Assembly: GCA_026415985.1 (NCBI GenBank)
Contig: JAOAGA010000077.1
Coordinates: forward strand, 1 to 7,210
DNA length: 7,210 bases
Direction of reading: 5' to 3'
From: Pseudomonadota bacterium
Lineage (GTDB): Bacteria; CALINM01
The notes under the pieces are model-generated. The model was given only the letters and a program-made list of their open reading frames with translations, ran no database searches and was not told the origin of the DNA. Both the position numbers and the translations under genes were made by a program. Positions within the stretch are counted from its first letter, which is position 1; each line of letters opens with the position of its first letter. Shown here piece after piece: positions 1 through 5,240 of the stretch.

Positions 1-871
1 CATATTTTTTTCTGAATTCTTCCGGAGTAAAGTTGGGCATAATTACATTACAACCACAATCGATTCCCTGCGATAAAGCCTCTATACCTCCAAGAGTAAA
101 GAGGGCTGTCGTTGCGGGAATATTGACGTCCTTTAGAATTATTCTCCCAATGGTTAATATTTTAAAAACGATATCCAAATCCGGTGAGGGGGCATCTGAG
201 AGAGGTGTTCCTTCAGAAGGTATAAAAGGACCAATCCCAGCCATATCACAGTCAAGTTCTTTCATAAGAAAGATATCGTTAATATAATCCTCCAAACTTG
301 TGAAAGGCAATCCTATAATATTTCCAAGACCTGCTTTATAACCAATTTTTATCAGAGCTTCATAAATTTTAAGCCTGTTTTTTAAAGTGTCACCGGGATG
401 CAGAATTTCATAGATTCTTTCATTGGAGGTTTCATGTTTAATCAGAAATCTATCGGCTCCTGCATCGTAAAAGGCTTTGTAATCGTCTGAATCTCTTTCA
501 CCTATGCAGAGAGTAATGGCACAGTCTAATTCTTTTTTTATATTTGAGATAATATCAACCAATAATTCCTTTGAGTAGTACAGGTCTTCTCCTGATTGTA
601 AAACAATGGTTTTTATCCCTTTATTATATATATTTCTGCTACATTCAATAATTTCTTCTTTGCTGAGTCTGTATCTTTCTATATTTCTTGATTTTCTTAT
701 GCCGCAGTAAAGACAATCTCTTCTGCAATAATTGGAAAACTCAATTATTCCTCTCACAAATATTTCATCGCCATAGACGATTTTTTTCATTTTTAAAGCG
801 ATATCTTTTAATCTTACAAGGTTAGAATCTTTTGAAATTAATATCTCTTTTACCTCGGTTTTGTCAAACAT
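1..871 (-). CDS. hydE: HydE, [FeFe]-hydrogenase maturation radical SAM enzyme (partial, C-terminus cut by window edge)
   Basis: The minus-strand reading frame from ATG at 871 stays open for 290 codons to the window edge. It encodes a radical-SAM protein with C-x3-C-x2-C at Cys49, Cys53 and Cys56 (CRRDCLYC), followed by LQSGED near residue 91, in the position of the SAM-binding GGE-like motif. Later stretches match HydE: KHETSN (about 146-150), LHPGD (157-161), GIGPFIPSEGTPL (212-224), IPATTAL (251-257) and NVIMPNFTPEEFRKKY at the cut end. HydE is usually about 350 residues, so roughly 55-60 C-terminal residues are missing. In the known pathway it acts after HydG on the iron-CO-CN synthon on the way to the H-cluster. 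The start overlaps the end of hydG by 8 nt and has AAGGA 5 nt upstream, which suggests translational coupling. BioB and PylB are related families; the adjacent hydG favours HydE. Confidence 0.93.
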   Translation of the reverse strand, partial: MFDKTEVKEILISKDSNLVRLKDIALKMKKIVYGDEIFVRGIIEFSNYCRRDCLYCGIRKSRNIERYRLSKEEIIECSRNIYNKGIKTIVLQSGEDLYYSKELLVDIISNIKKELDCAITLCIGERDSDDYKAFYDAGADRFLIKHETSNERIYEILHPGDTLKNRLKIYEALIKIGYKAGLGNIIGLPFTSLEDYINDIFLMKELDCDMAGIGPFIPSEGTPLSDAPSPDLDIVFKILTIGRIILKDVNIPATTALFTLGGIEALSQGIDCGCNVIMPNFTPEEFRKKY

Positions 872-2156
872 ATATGTCCTTTTTACCTGAAAAAACTTTT
901 TCTATTTTATTTAGATAATAGTTTAGCCCAAGACTTTTAAGCTCTCTGTAGATGAACTCTTTAACAGCATCTCTCTTTTTATCGTCACAAAAATCTCTGA
1001 CGTATTCAGCCAAACTTAGCAAGGCATTAATATCACAGAAATTTTTTATCTTGCCGGTTTCTGCCAAATCCATAAATTCTTCGCCAACTCTCCCTTTTCT
1101 GTAACAGGCAGTGCAAAAACTTGGTATAAAATTATTTGATATGAGAGTTTCTACTATCTCAGATAAACTCCTTTCATCATAAACATTAAACTGTTTTGCA
1201 AAATCTTTACCGGTATAACCACCGGGGGTTGTTGAGGAACCGGCGCTTATTTGGGATACCCCGTATTGAAAGAGCTTATCTCTTAGTTCTTTCGGTTCTC
1301 TTGTTGAAAGGATTATTCCGGTGTATGGAATTGATATTCTCAAAACTGCAATTATGTAAGTAAAAAAGTCGTCACCAATGGGGTAGGGGGCATTATGTGA
1401 TATGTCAGAATTATTAACAGTAGGTTTAATTCTCGGGACAGATATTGTATGAGGTCCGATACCAAACTCTTTTTTAATTTCTTCTATATGTTTTAAAAGG
1501 AAATATATATCTTCCTCCGGTTTATTGAGCCCAAAAAGGACTCCCATCCCTATATCTTTTATCCCAGCTTCAATGGCACGAAAGGGTGCTTTATATCTGA
1601 AATCAAAATCACTCTTTGGTCCGTCGGGATGGTATTTGCTATATAAGTCCCTGTTATAGGTTTCCTGAAATAACTGATAAGTGCCAATATTAGCCTCTTT
1701 TAGCATTTTAAAACCATCTAAGGTTAATGGTGCTATATTGACATTGATTCTTCTTATGTTATTACCATTATGATTAATTGAATAGATATATGAAATGCTA
1801 TCAATAATGTATTCTAAGTTGTCAGATTCACCTGACACTAAAAGAATCCGTTTCACACCCTCTTTTAAAAGATAAGTAGTCTCATTCTTAATTTCGTCTT
1901 TTGACAATTTTTTCCTTTTAATTGATCGGTTATTTTTGCTAAATCCGCAATAGACGCAGTGATTATTGCAAAAACTTGAAAGATAAAGGGGTGAAAAGAG
2001 GACAATCCTTTTTCCATAGATTTTCTCTTTAATTTTACTGGCGAGCAGAAGAACCTTCTCTTGTGTAATATTATCTTTACACTGAAGTAGCTCGTAGGTC
2101 TCTTCCGCTGTAAGCCCCTTATATTTTTCTGCCTTTGCAATTACGGTATCTATCAT
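864..2156 (-). CDS. hydG: HydG, tyrosine lyase of [FeFe]-hydrogenase H-cluster assembly
   Basis: This 430-residue ThiH-like radical-SAM enzyme splits tyrosine to give p-cresol and the CO and CN- ligands of the H-cluster. The SAM cluster motif C-x3-C-x2-C is Cys63, Cys67 and Cys70 (CNNHCVYC). The decisive HydG feature, absent from ThiH proper, is the second cluster site near the C-terminus: Cys348-x2-Cys351-x22-Cys374, in FCTACYRKGRVGEEFM...KNFC. Other family blocks are NVNIAPL (138-143), GTYQLFQETY (158-167), GPHTISVPR (234-242), STREP (284-288) and QISAGSSTTPGGY (302-314). HydG is normally about 470 residues. The N-terminus here begins inside the usual first helices, so about 20-30 residues are absent. 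No in-frame ATG, GTG or TTG lies between this ATG and the upstream in-frame stop, so the short N-terminus looks real. No clear Shine-Dalgarno precedes it. Followed by hydE with an 8-nt overlap. Confidence 0.95.
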   Translation of the reverse strand: MIDTVIAKAEKYKGLTAEETYELLQCKDNITQEKVLLLASKIKEKIYGKRIVLFSPLYLSSFCNNHCVYCGFSKNNRSIKRKKLSKDEIKNETTYLLKEGVKRILLVSGESDNLEYIIDSISYIYSINHNGNNIRRINVNIAPLTLDGFKMLKEANIGTYQLFQETYNRDLYSKYHPDGPKSDFDFRYKAPFRAIEAGIKDIGMGVLFGLNKPEEDIYFLLKHIEEIKKEFGIGPHTISVPRIKPTVNNSDISHNAPYPIGDDFFTYIIAVLRISIPYTGIILSTREPKELRDKLFQYGVSQISAGSSTTPGGYTGKDFAKQFNVYDERSLSEIVETLISNNFIPSFCTACYRKGRVGEEFMDLAETGKIKNFCDINALLSLAEYVRDFCDDKKRDAVKEFIYRELKSLGLNYYLNKIEKVFSGKKDIYV

Positions 2157-2177
2157 TTTTGTGAAGGTAAAAACAAT

Positions 2178-2197
2178 ATGTAATATATATATTACAT
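2178..2197. promoter_or_regulatory. Perfect 20-bp palindrome, candidate operator of hydGE
   Basis: ATGTAATATATATATTACAT equals its own reverse complement over all 20 bases. It lies 22-41 nt upstream of the hydG start codon and covers the -10 and probable +1 region of the candidate hydG promoter, where a bound dimer would block RNA polymerase. The outer TGTAAT/ATTACA arms are specific; the TATATATA centre is low complexity, so chance contributes. I do not recognise it as a canonical FNR, Fur or Rex box. Confidence 0.5.
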
Positions 2198-2217
2198 AAA
2201 TATTGAAAACATGACAA
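2189..2217 (-). promoter_or_regulatory. Candidate sigma70-type promoter for hydGE
   Basis: On the minus strand TTGTCA (2217-2212, five of six against TTGACA) is followed after 17 nt by TAATAT (2194-2189, four of six against TATAAT, with TG directly upstream). Transcription would begin near 2182 and leave a leader of about 25 nt before hydG. AT-rich DNA gives such matches easily; the correct spacing and position are the main support. Confidence 0.4.
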
Positions 2218-2240
2218 GAAAAAGATAAAGCGGAGGGCTT

Positions 2241-2270
2241 TTGACAGAAAACATGATATTTAAGTATAGT
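2241..2270 (+). promoter_or_regulatory. Near-consensus sigma70-type promoter reading toward aconitase
   Basis: A perfect TTGACA (2241-2246) is separated by 18 nt from TATAGT (2265-2270, five of six). Start of transcription is predicted near 2277. The nearest large plus-strand gene, aconitase, begins at 2630, so this promoter would give a leader of about 350 nt containing the hairpin at 2361-2391 and the small ORF at 2411-2455, or a separate short RNA. It is the best promoter match I found in the window, and it lies back to back with the hydG promoter candidate. Confidence 0.5.
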
Positions 2271-2275
2271 GCAAA

Positions 2276-2321
2276 ATTATCAGAAATGATAGCTAATGAT
2301 TAGTTTGTCTATTATCTGAAA
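2276..2321 (+). repeat. Pair of 11-bp direct repeats ATTATCWGAAA
   Basis: ATTATCAGAAA at 2276-2286 and ATTATCTGAAA at 2311-2321 differ at one base and are 35 bp apart. The first copy begins at the predicted start of the plus-strand promoter and can fold as TATCA-GAAA-TGATA, a 5-bp stem with a GAAA tetraloop. They could be a tandem binding site or chance in AT-rich DNA. Confidence 0.25.
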
Positions 2322-2360
2322 AAACTCTGAAAAATATTAATTTATTTTTTAAAAAATTTG

Positions 2361-2391
2361 CGGGAAGGGGCTTTTTATCGCCCCATTCCCG
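2361..2391 (-). terminator. Strong GC-rich hairpin; terminator-like on the minus strand
   Basis: Read on either strand, CGGGAA pairs with TTCCCG and the inner GGGGC pairs with GCCCC, giving 11 base pairs with one bulged base and an 8-nt loop. On the minus strand the stem is followed by CAAATTTTTT, which fits an intrinsic terminator with a slightly displaced T tract. On the plus strand it is followed by purine-rich GTATAGTAGGGAGGG and has no T tract. No minus-strand gene lies to its right for several kilobases, so it would end only a short antisense or small RNA. Alternatively it is a structural element of the plus-strand leader. Confidence 0.45.
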
Positions 2392-2410
2392 TATAGTAGG
2401 GAGGGAAAGT

Positions 2411-2455
2411 ATGTACTTTTTAGTAAGCAATATATATGCCAAAAAAATAAGTTAG
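2411..2455 (+). CDS. Possible 14-residue leader peptide
   Basis: ATG at 2411 opens a 14-codon frame (MYFLVSNIYAKKIS) ending in TAG. It is preceded 5 nt upstream by GGGAGGG (2399-2405), a very good Shine-Dalgarno sequence and a rare purine-rich island in this spacer. It begins 19 nt after the strong hairpin and ends about 175 nt before aconitase. The peptide has no run of one amino acid that would suggest classical attenuation. It may be a leader peptide or a chance ORF; the ribosome binding site is the only real support. Confidence 0.22.
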   Translation: MYFLVSNIYAKKIS

Positions 2456-2480
2456 AATTATGTGATTTAAAAAAACTGAA

Positions 2481-2509
2481 CTGACAAAAGATTTTTTACT
2501 CTATATATA
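2481..2509 (+). promoter_or_regulatory. Weak candidate promoter upstream of aconitase
   Basis: CTGACA (2481-2486, five of six against TTGACA) stands 17 nt before TATATA (2504-2509). A transcript from here would begin near 2516 and have a leader of about 115 nt, without the hairpin and small ORF. The TA-rich tract makes the -10 element uncertain. Confidence 0.25.
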
Positions 2510-2596
2510 TGTCGGCAAAAGTTTATTTTAATGGTTACTGTCTTATCGAATCTATAATATTTTAATTTATTATTTTAATCAATGTTGCTTTTTCGC

Positions 2597-2602
2597 TATA
2601 AT
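2597..2602 (+). promoter_or_regulatory. TATAAT box close to the aconitase start
   Basis: A perfect TATAAT lies 27 nt before the aconitase ATG, implying a start near 2609 and a leader of about 20 nt. The -35 position 17 nt upstream reads TTTAAT, a poor match. It is the best placed of several -10 boxes for a short-leader aconitase transcript; another TATAAT at 2553-2558 also lacks a good -35. Confidence 0.35.
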
Positions 2603-2620
2603 ATATACAGTTTTTTCACT

Positions 2621-2627
2621 GGAGGAG
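2621..2627 (+). promoter_or_regulatory. Ribosome binding site that fixes the aconitase start at 2630
   Basis: GGAGGAG sits directly before the ATG at 2630. An in-frame ATG at 2582 lies inside the promoter region, has no Shine-Dalgarno sequence and would add 16 residues not expected of the family. Confidence 0.8.
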
Positions 2628-2629
2628 AG

Positions 2630-4558
2630 ATGGGGAAAAATCTTATTCAGAAAATAATTGAGAAACATCTTGTTCACGGAGAAATAAAAAAAGGCAGTGA
2701 GATAGCTATTAAAATCGATCAAACTCTTACTCAGGATGCCACTGGAACTATGGCATATCTTCAGTTTGAGGCGATTGGTATTCAAAAGGTTAAAACAGAA
2801 CTGTCGGTAAGCTATGTAGACCATAATACACTTCAGACAGGATTTGAGAATGCCGATGATCACAGGTTTTTAAGGACCTTTGCATCAAAGTACGGTATCT
2901 ATTTTTCGGCACCGGGGAATGGAATATGTCATCAGGTTCATTTGGAAAGGTTTGGCATACCCGGTAAAACTCTTTTAGGCTCCGATAGTCATACACCGAC
3001 AGCAGGTGGAATCGGGATGCTCGCCATAGGTGTAGGTGGGCTTGAGATCGCAACAGCAATGGCGGGATACCCCTTTTATATAAATATGCCTGAAATTGTA
3101 CTGGTAAAATTAAGAGGAAAGCTTAGACCTTATGTTTCTGCAAAGGATATTATCCTTGAGCTCTTGAGAAGACTTACTGTTAAGGGAGGTGTTGGAAAGA
3201 TTTTTGAGTATGGAGGAGAGGCTTTAAAGGAACTCTCTGTCCCTGAAAGGGCAACCATCACTAACATGGGTGCAGAGTTAGGTGCTACTACTTCAATATT
3301 CCCTTCCGATGAGGTTACCTGTGAATTTTTGAAGGCTGAAGGAAGGGAGAAAGATTTTATAAGGCTAACTGCTGATAATGATGCCCAGTATGATGAAGTT
3401 ATAGATATTGATTTAGATAGCTTAGAGCCTTTGATTGCCTGTCCCCACTCTCCCGATAATGTGGTTAAGGTTAAAGAGCTCAAAGATATATCAGTAGATC
3501 AGGTTTGCATAGGAAGCTGTACAAACTCCTCTTATAAAGATTTAGTAACGGTAGCAAAGCTTCTTAAAGGTAAAAAATTACCACAATACGTAAGCCTTGT
3601 CATCTCGCCGGGATCTAAACAGGTTATGGAGACTATATCTAAAGAAGGATATCTAAACGATATAATATCATCGGGGGCAAGAATCTTGGAAAATGCCTGT
3701 GGACCCTGTATAGGGATGGGACAGTCACCCGCGTCAGGAGCGGTATCTTTAAGAACCTATAACAGAAACTTTGAAGGACGAAGCGGAACTAAGGATGCAA
3801 AAGTTTATCTCTGTTCTCCCGAAGTTGCTGTTGCATCTGCGTTGGCAGGAAGGATAACGGATCCAACGACGTTTTTTAAAGAAGCAATAGTAATTAATCT
3901 CCCTGAAAAGTTCGTAATTAATGATAATCTCATATTCCCTCCTTCTGAAAATCCTGAAAAGGTGGAAATTATCAGAGGACCCAATATAGCACCCCTACCT
4001 GTTGCAAAACCACTTGAAGAAAGACTTGAAGCATCTGTATTAATAAAGGTTGGTGACAATATTACTACCGATCATATTATGCCAGCGGGTGCTAAAATTT
4101 TACCTTTACGTTCAAATATACCCGCCATATCCCGGTATGTATTTTACAGTGTTGATGAAAATTTCTATGAACGGGCGAAAAAGGCGGGTAGTGGTTTTAT
4201 TATTGGTGGAGAAAATTATGGTCAGGGTTCAAGCAGAGAGCATGCAGCTCTTGCACCTATGTATTTAGGCATCAAGGCGGTAATTGCCAAATCTTTTGCA
4301 AGAATCCATCGGTCAAATCTTATAAATTTCGGCATATTGCCTTTGGTATTTGTCAATCCCGATGTCTTTGGCAGTATAGATAACGGAGATATACTGGTGA
4401 TCAGTAATTATTTTGATAGTCTTTCAAAGAATGAGGAAATAAGAATCTATAATAAAAGCAAAGATTTTGATTTTTATGTAAAGGCAAACCTTACCTCAAG
4501 ACAGGTAGAAATTATTAAATCAGGTGGATTATTAAATTTTGTGAAAAGGTCTGATTAA
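2630..4558 (+). CDS. acn: Aconitate hydratase, single-chain 'Aquifex type'
   Basis: A 642-residue aconitase, the TCA-cycle enzyme that interconverts citrate and isocitrate through cis-aconitate. The N-terminal part carries HGEIKKGSEI (about 16-25), TGTMAYLQFEA (39-49), DHNTLQ (64-69), the long GSDSHTPTAGGIGMLAIGVGG block (117-137), and the [4Fe-4S] ligands Cys297 (GSCTNSSYKDL) plus Cys357 and Cys360 (NACGPCIGMG). The C-terminal swivel domain has GDNITTDHIMPAG (475-487) and GGENYGQGSSREHAAL (526-541), whose Ser534-Ser535-Arg536 correspond to the catalytic Ser and substrate-binding residues of mitochondrial aconitase. All key residues are present. The length fits the shorter 640-660 residue family rather than the roughly 900-residue AcnA or AcnB. 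Isopropylmalate dehydratase is less likely because large and small domains are fused and the swivel loop is aconitase-like; homoaconitase cannot be fully excluded. It starts the plus-strand gene cluster. Confidence 0.93.
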   Translation: MGKNLIQKIIEKHLVHGEIKKGSEIAIKIDQTLTQDATGTMAYLQFEAIGIQKVKTELSVSYVDHNTLQTGFENADDHRFLRTFASKYGIYFSAPGNGICHQVHLERFGIPGKTLLGSDSHTPTAGGIGMLAIGVGGLEIATAMAGYPFYINMPEIVLVKLRGKLRPYVSAKDIILELLRRLTVKGGVGKIFEYGGEALKELSVPERATITNMGAELGATTSIFPSDEVTCEFLKAEGREKDFIRLTADNDAQYDEVIDIDLDSLEPLIACPHSPDNVVKVKELKDISVDQVCIGSCTNSSYKDLVTVAKLLKGKKLPQYVSLVISPGSKQVMETISKEGYLNDIISSGARILENACGPCIGMGQSPASGAVSLRTYNRNFEGRSGTKDAKVYLCSPEVAVASALAGRITDPTTFFKEAIVINLPEKFVINDNLIFPPSENPEKVEIIRGPNIAPLPVAKPLEERLEASVLIKVGDNITTDHIMPAGAKILPLRSNIPAISRYVFYSVDENFYERAKKAGSGFIIGGENYGQGSSREHAALAPMYLGIKAVIAKSFARIHRSNLINFGILPLVFVNPDVFGSIDNGDILVISNYFDSLSKNEEIRIYNKSKDFDFYVKANLTSRQVEIIKSGGLLNFVKRSD

Positions 4559-4559
4559 T

Positions 4560-4703
4560 ATGAAAGATGAAAAATCAAAAGGAAAATTTTGCTTGATCTG
4601 CGGAAAAAAGTCAGATTTAGATATATGTGAAAAGTGTAAGGACAAGGTTCAGGCAGAGGCTTTTTATAAAAAGAAAAAGATAGAAAAGGAAGAAAAACCT
4701 TAA
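4560..4703 (+). CDS. Small zinc-ribbon-like protein with two CxxC motifs
   Basis: A 47-residue ORF starting one base after the aconitase stop codon. It contains Cys11-x2-Cys14 (FCLICGKKSD) and Cys23-x2-Cys26 (ICEKCKDKV), spaced as in a minimal zinc ribbon, then a highly basic and acidic tail rich in Lys and Glu (KKKKIEKEEKP). Similar tiny proteins of unknown function, with an N-terminal CxxCG...CxxC and a charged tail, are familiar from Geobacter-like genomes; this is from memory. It has only a distant AAAGG before its ATG, so its translation is probably coupled to aconitase. Its stop codon is the first part of the Shine-Dalgarno of the next gene. Role unknown; metal binding is inferred from the cysteines. 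It is too short for many gene callers but is well supported by context. Confidence 0.75.
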   Translation: MKDEKSKGKFCLICGKKSDLDICEKCKDKVQAEAFYKKKKIEKEEKP

Positions 4704-4708
4704 GGAGG
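4702..4708 (+). promoter_or_regulatory. Full-consensus ribosome binding site overlapping the upstream stop codon
   Basis: AAGGAGG lies 4 nt before the ATG at 4713 and shares two bases with the TAA of the zinc-ribbon gene. It indicates strong initiation of the ferritin-like protein within the polycistronic transcript. Confidence 0.75.
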
Positions 4709-4712
4709 AAAT

Positions 4713-5234
4713 ATGGATCATACCGATTTTTTAAAAAATTCATTAAGAGAAGCAATAATTTTTGAACAAAACGGAAGGGAGTTTTTCTTAAAATCAGCTG
4801 AGGAAGCGAAAAATCCCTTCGCCAAGGAGATATTCAAGACATTGGCTGACGAGGAGTTGAAACATATAAAAAGGATAAAAGAGGTTTTTGACAATCTTGT
4901 CAGAGAAAACGTTTTACCTACGAATATACCCGCTTCTGAGAATAAACCCTGGAAAAATATTTTCAAAGAAGCACTTGAAAGGTTCAGAGAGTTAGTAAAG
5001 AGTGATATTCAGGATAAAGAAGCTATTAAGTTGGGACTTGATTTTGAGTCAAAGGGATTTAAGTTTTATGATCAATTGGCAAAAAAATCTACCGATCCGG
5101 TTGAAAAAAGATTTTTTGAGATTTTGAGAGATGAAGAAGAGGGTCATTATCTTTTAATAGAAAATTTAGAAAAATTTTTACTAAACCCTGTTGACTGGTT
5201 TGGGGAACAGGAACATCATATCTTTGAGGGATAG
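4713..5234 (+). CDS. Ferritin-like diiron protein (rubrerythrin-type domain without rubredoxin)
   Basis: A 173-residue cytoplasmic four-helix protein of the rubrerythrin/ferritin-like group (COG1633-like). Two matching half-sites are visible: Glu18 with Glu48-x2-His51 (FEQNGREFF...DEELKH) and Glu112 with Glu142-x2-His145 (FESKGFKFY...DEEEGH). Each first Glu is exactly 30 residues before the second, as expected of a duplicated diiron site. There is no rubredoxin CxxC domain, so it is not a complete rubrerythrin. The C-terminus NPVDWFGEQEHHIFEG resembles tails of related ferritin-like proteins and includes a His pair. Likely roles, inferred from the family, are ferroxidase, iron buffering or peroxide reduction. 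It sits 9 nt after the zinc-ribbon gene, downstream of the iron-sulfur enzyme aconitase. The TAG stop is in the same reading frame as the next gene. Confidence 0.85.
   Translation: MDHTDFLKNSLREAIIFEQNGREFFLKSAEEAKNPFAKEIFKTLADEELKHIKRIKEVFDNLVRENVLPTNIPASENKPWKNIFKEALERFRELVKSDIQDKEAIKLGLDFESKGFKFYDQLAKKSTDPVEKRFFEILRDEEEGHYLLIENLEKFLLNPVDWFGEQEHHIFEG
5226..5230 (+). promoter_or_regulatory. Candidate ribosome binding site for an ATA start of the nuclease gene
   Basis: GAGGG lies within the last codons of the ferritin-like gene, 7 nt before ATA at 5238 and 10 nt before ATA at 5241. It supports initiation ahead of the signal peptide rather than at TTG 5289, where the preceding bases are pyrimidine-rich with no Shine-Dalgarno match. 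Confidence 0.4.
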
Positions 5235-5240
5235 AGCATA

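Larger units (their letters stand above)
2157..2629. other. AT-rich divergent intergenic spacer between hydG and aconitase
   Basis: About 470 nt without a sizeable gene. Its leftmost part carries a candidate minus-strand hydG promoter overlaid by a perfect 20-bp palindrome. From 2241 there is a near-consensus plus-strand promoter, followed by two short direct repeats. At 2361-2391 a GC-rich hairpin stands out sharply from the AT-rich surroundings. A 14-codon ORF with a GGGAGGG ribosome binding site follows at 2411-2455. The remaining 170 nt hold two TATAAT boxes (2553 and 2597), a CTGACA/TATATA pair (2481-2509), and runs of TA dinucleotides that may make the DNA flexible. No known riboswitch or RNA family was recognised. 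The spacer is longer than two simple divergent promoters need. Confidence 0.8.

Noticed and set aside
33-287. Plus-strand ORF of 84 codons at the left edge
   Set aside because: It lies antisense inside hydE, whose protein is clearly recognisable; no ribosome binding site or family resemblance.
864-871. The 8-nt hydG/hydE overlap as a frameshift
   Set aside because: Both proteins have correct family ends at the overlap, and hydE has its own AAGGA site; this is normal operon packing.
1-2156. Reading the two radical-SAM genes as biotin, thiamine (ThiH) or pyrrolysine (PylB) biosynthesis
   Set aside because: HydG has the C-terminal CxxC-x22-C cluster site absent from ThiH, and the pair occurs together, as expected for hydrogenase maturation.
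2361-2391. Hairpin as a plus-strand intrinsic terminator
   Set aside because: The plus strand continues with GTATAGTAGGGAGGG and has no T tract, so termination in that direction is not supported.
2582-2629. Alternative aconitase start at ATG 2582, adding 16 residues
   Set aside because: The extension runs through a TATAAT box and the ribosome binding site; GGAGGAG before 2630 is decisive.
2157-2629. Known riboswitch, iron-responsive element, tRNA or CRISPR repeat in the spacer
   Set aside because: I looked for cobalamin, TPP and c-di-GMP-I core motifs, CAGTG-loop hairpins, tRNA arms and regular spaced repeats, and saw none.
3130-3483. Minus-strand 117-codon ORF, rich in Ser and Leu
   Set aside because: Antisense shadow of the aconitase gene; the composition is what reversed codons of acn would give.
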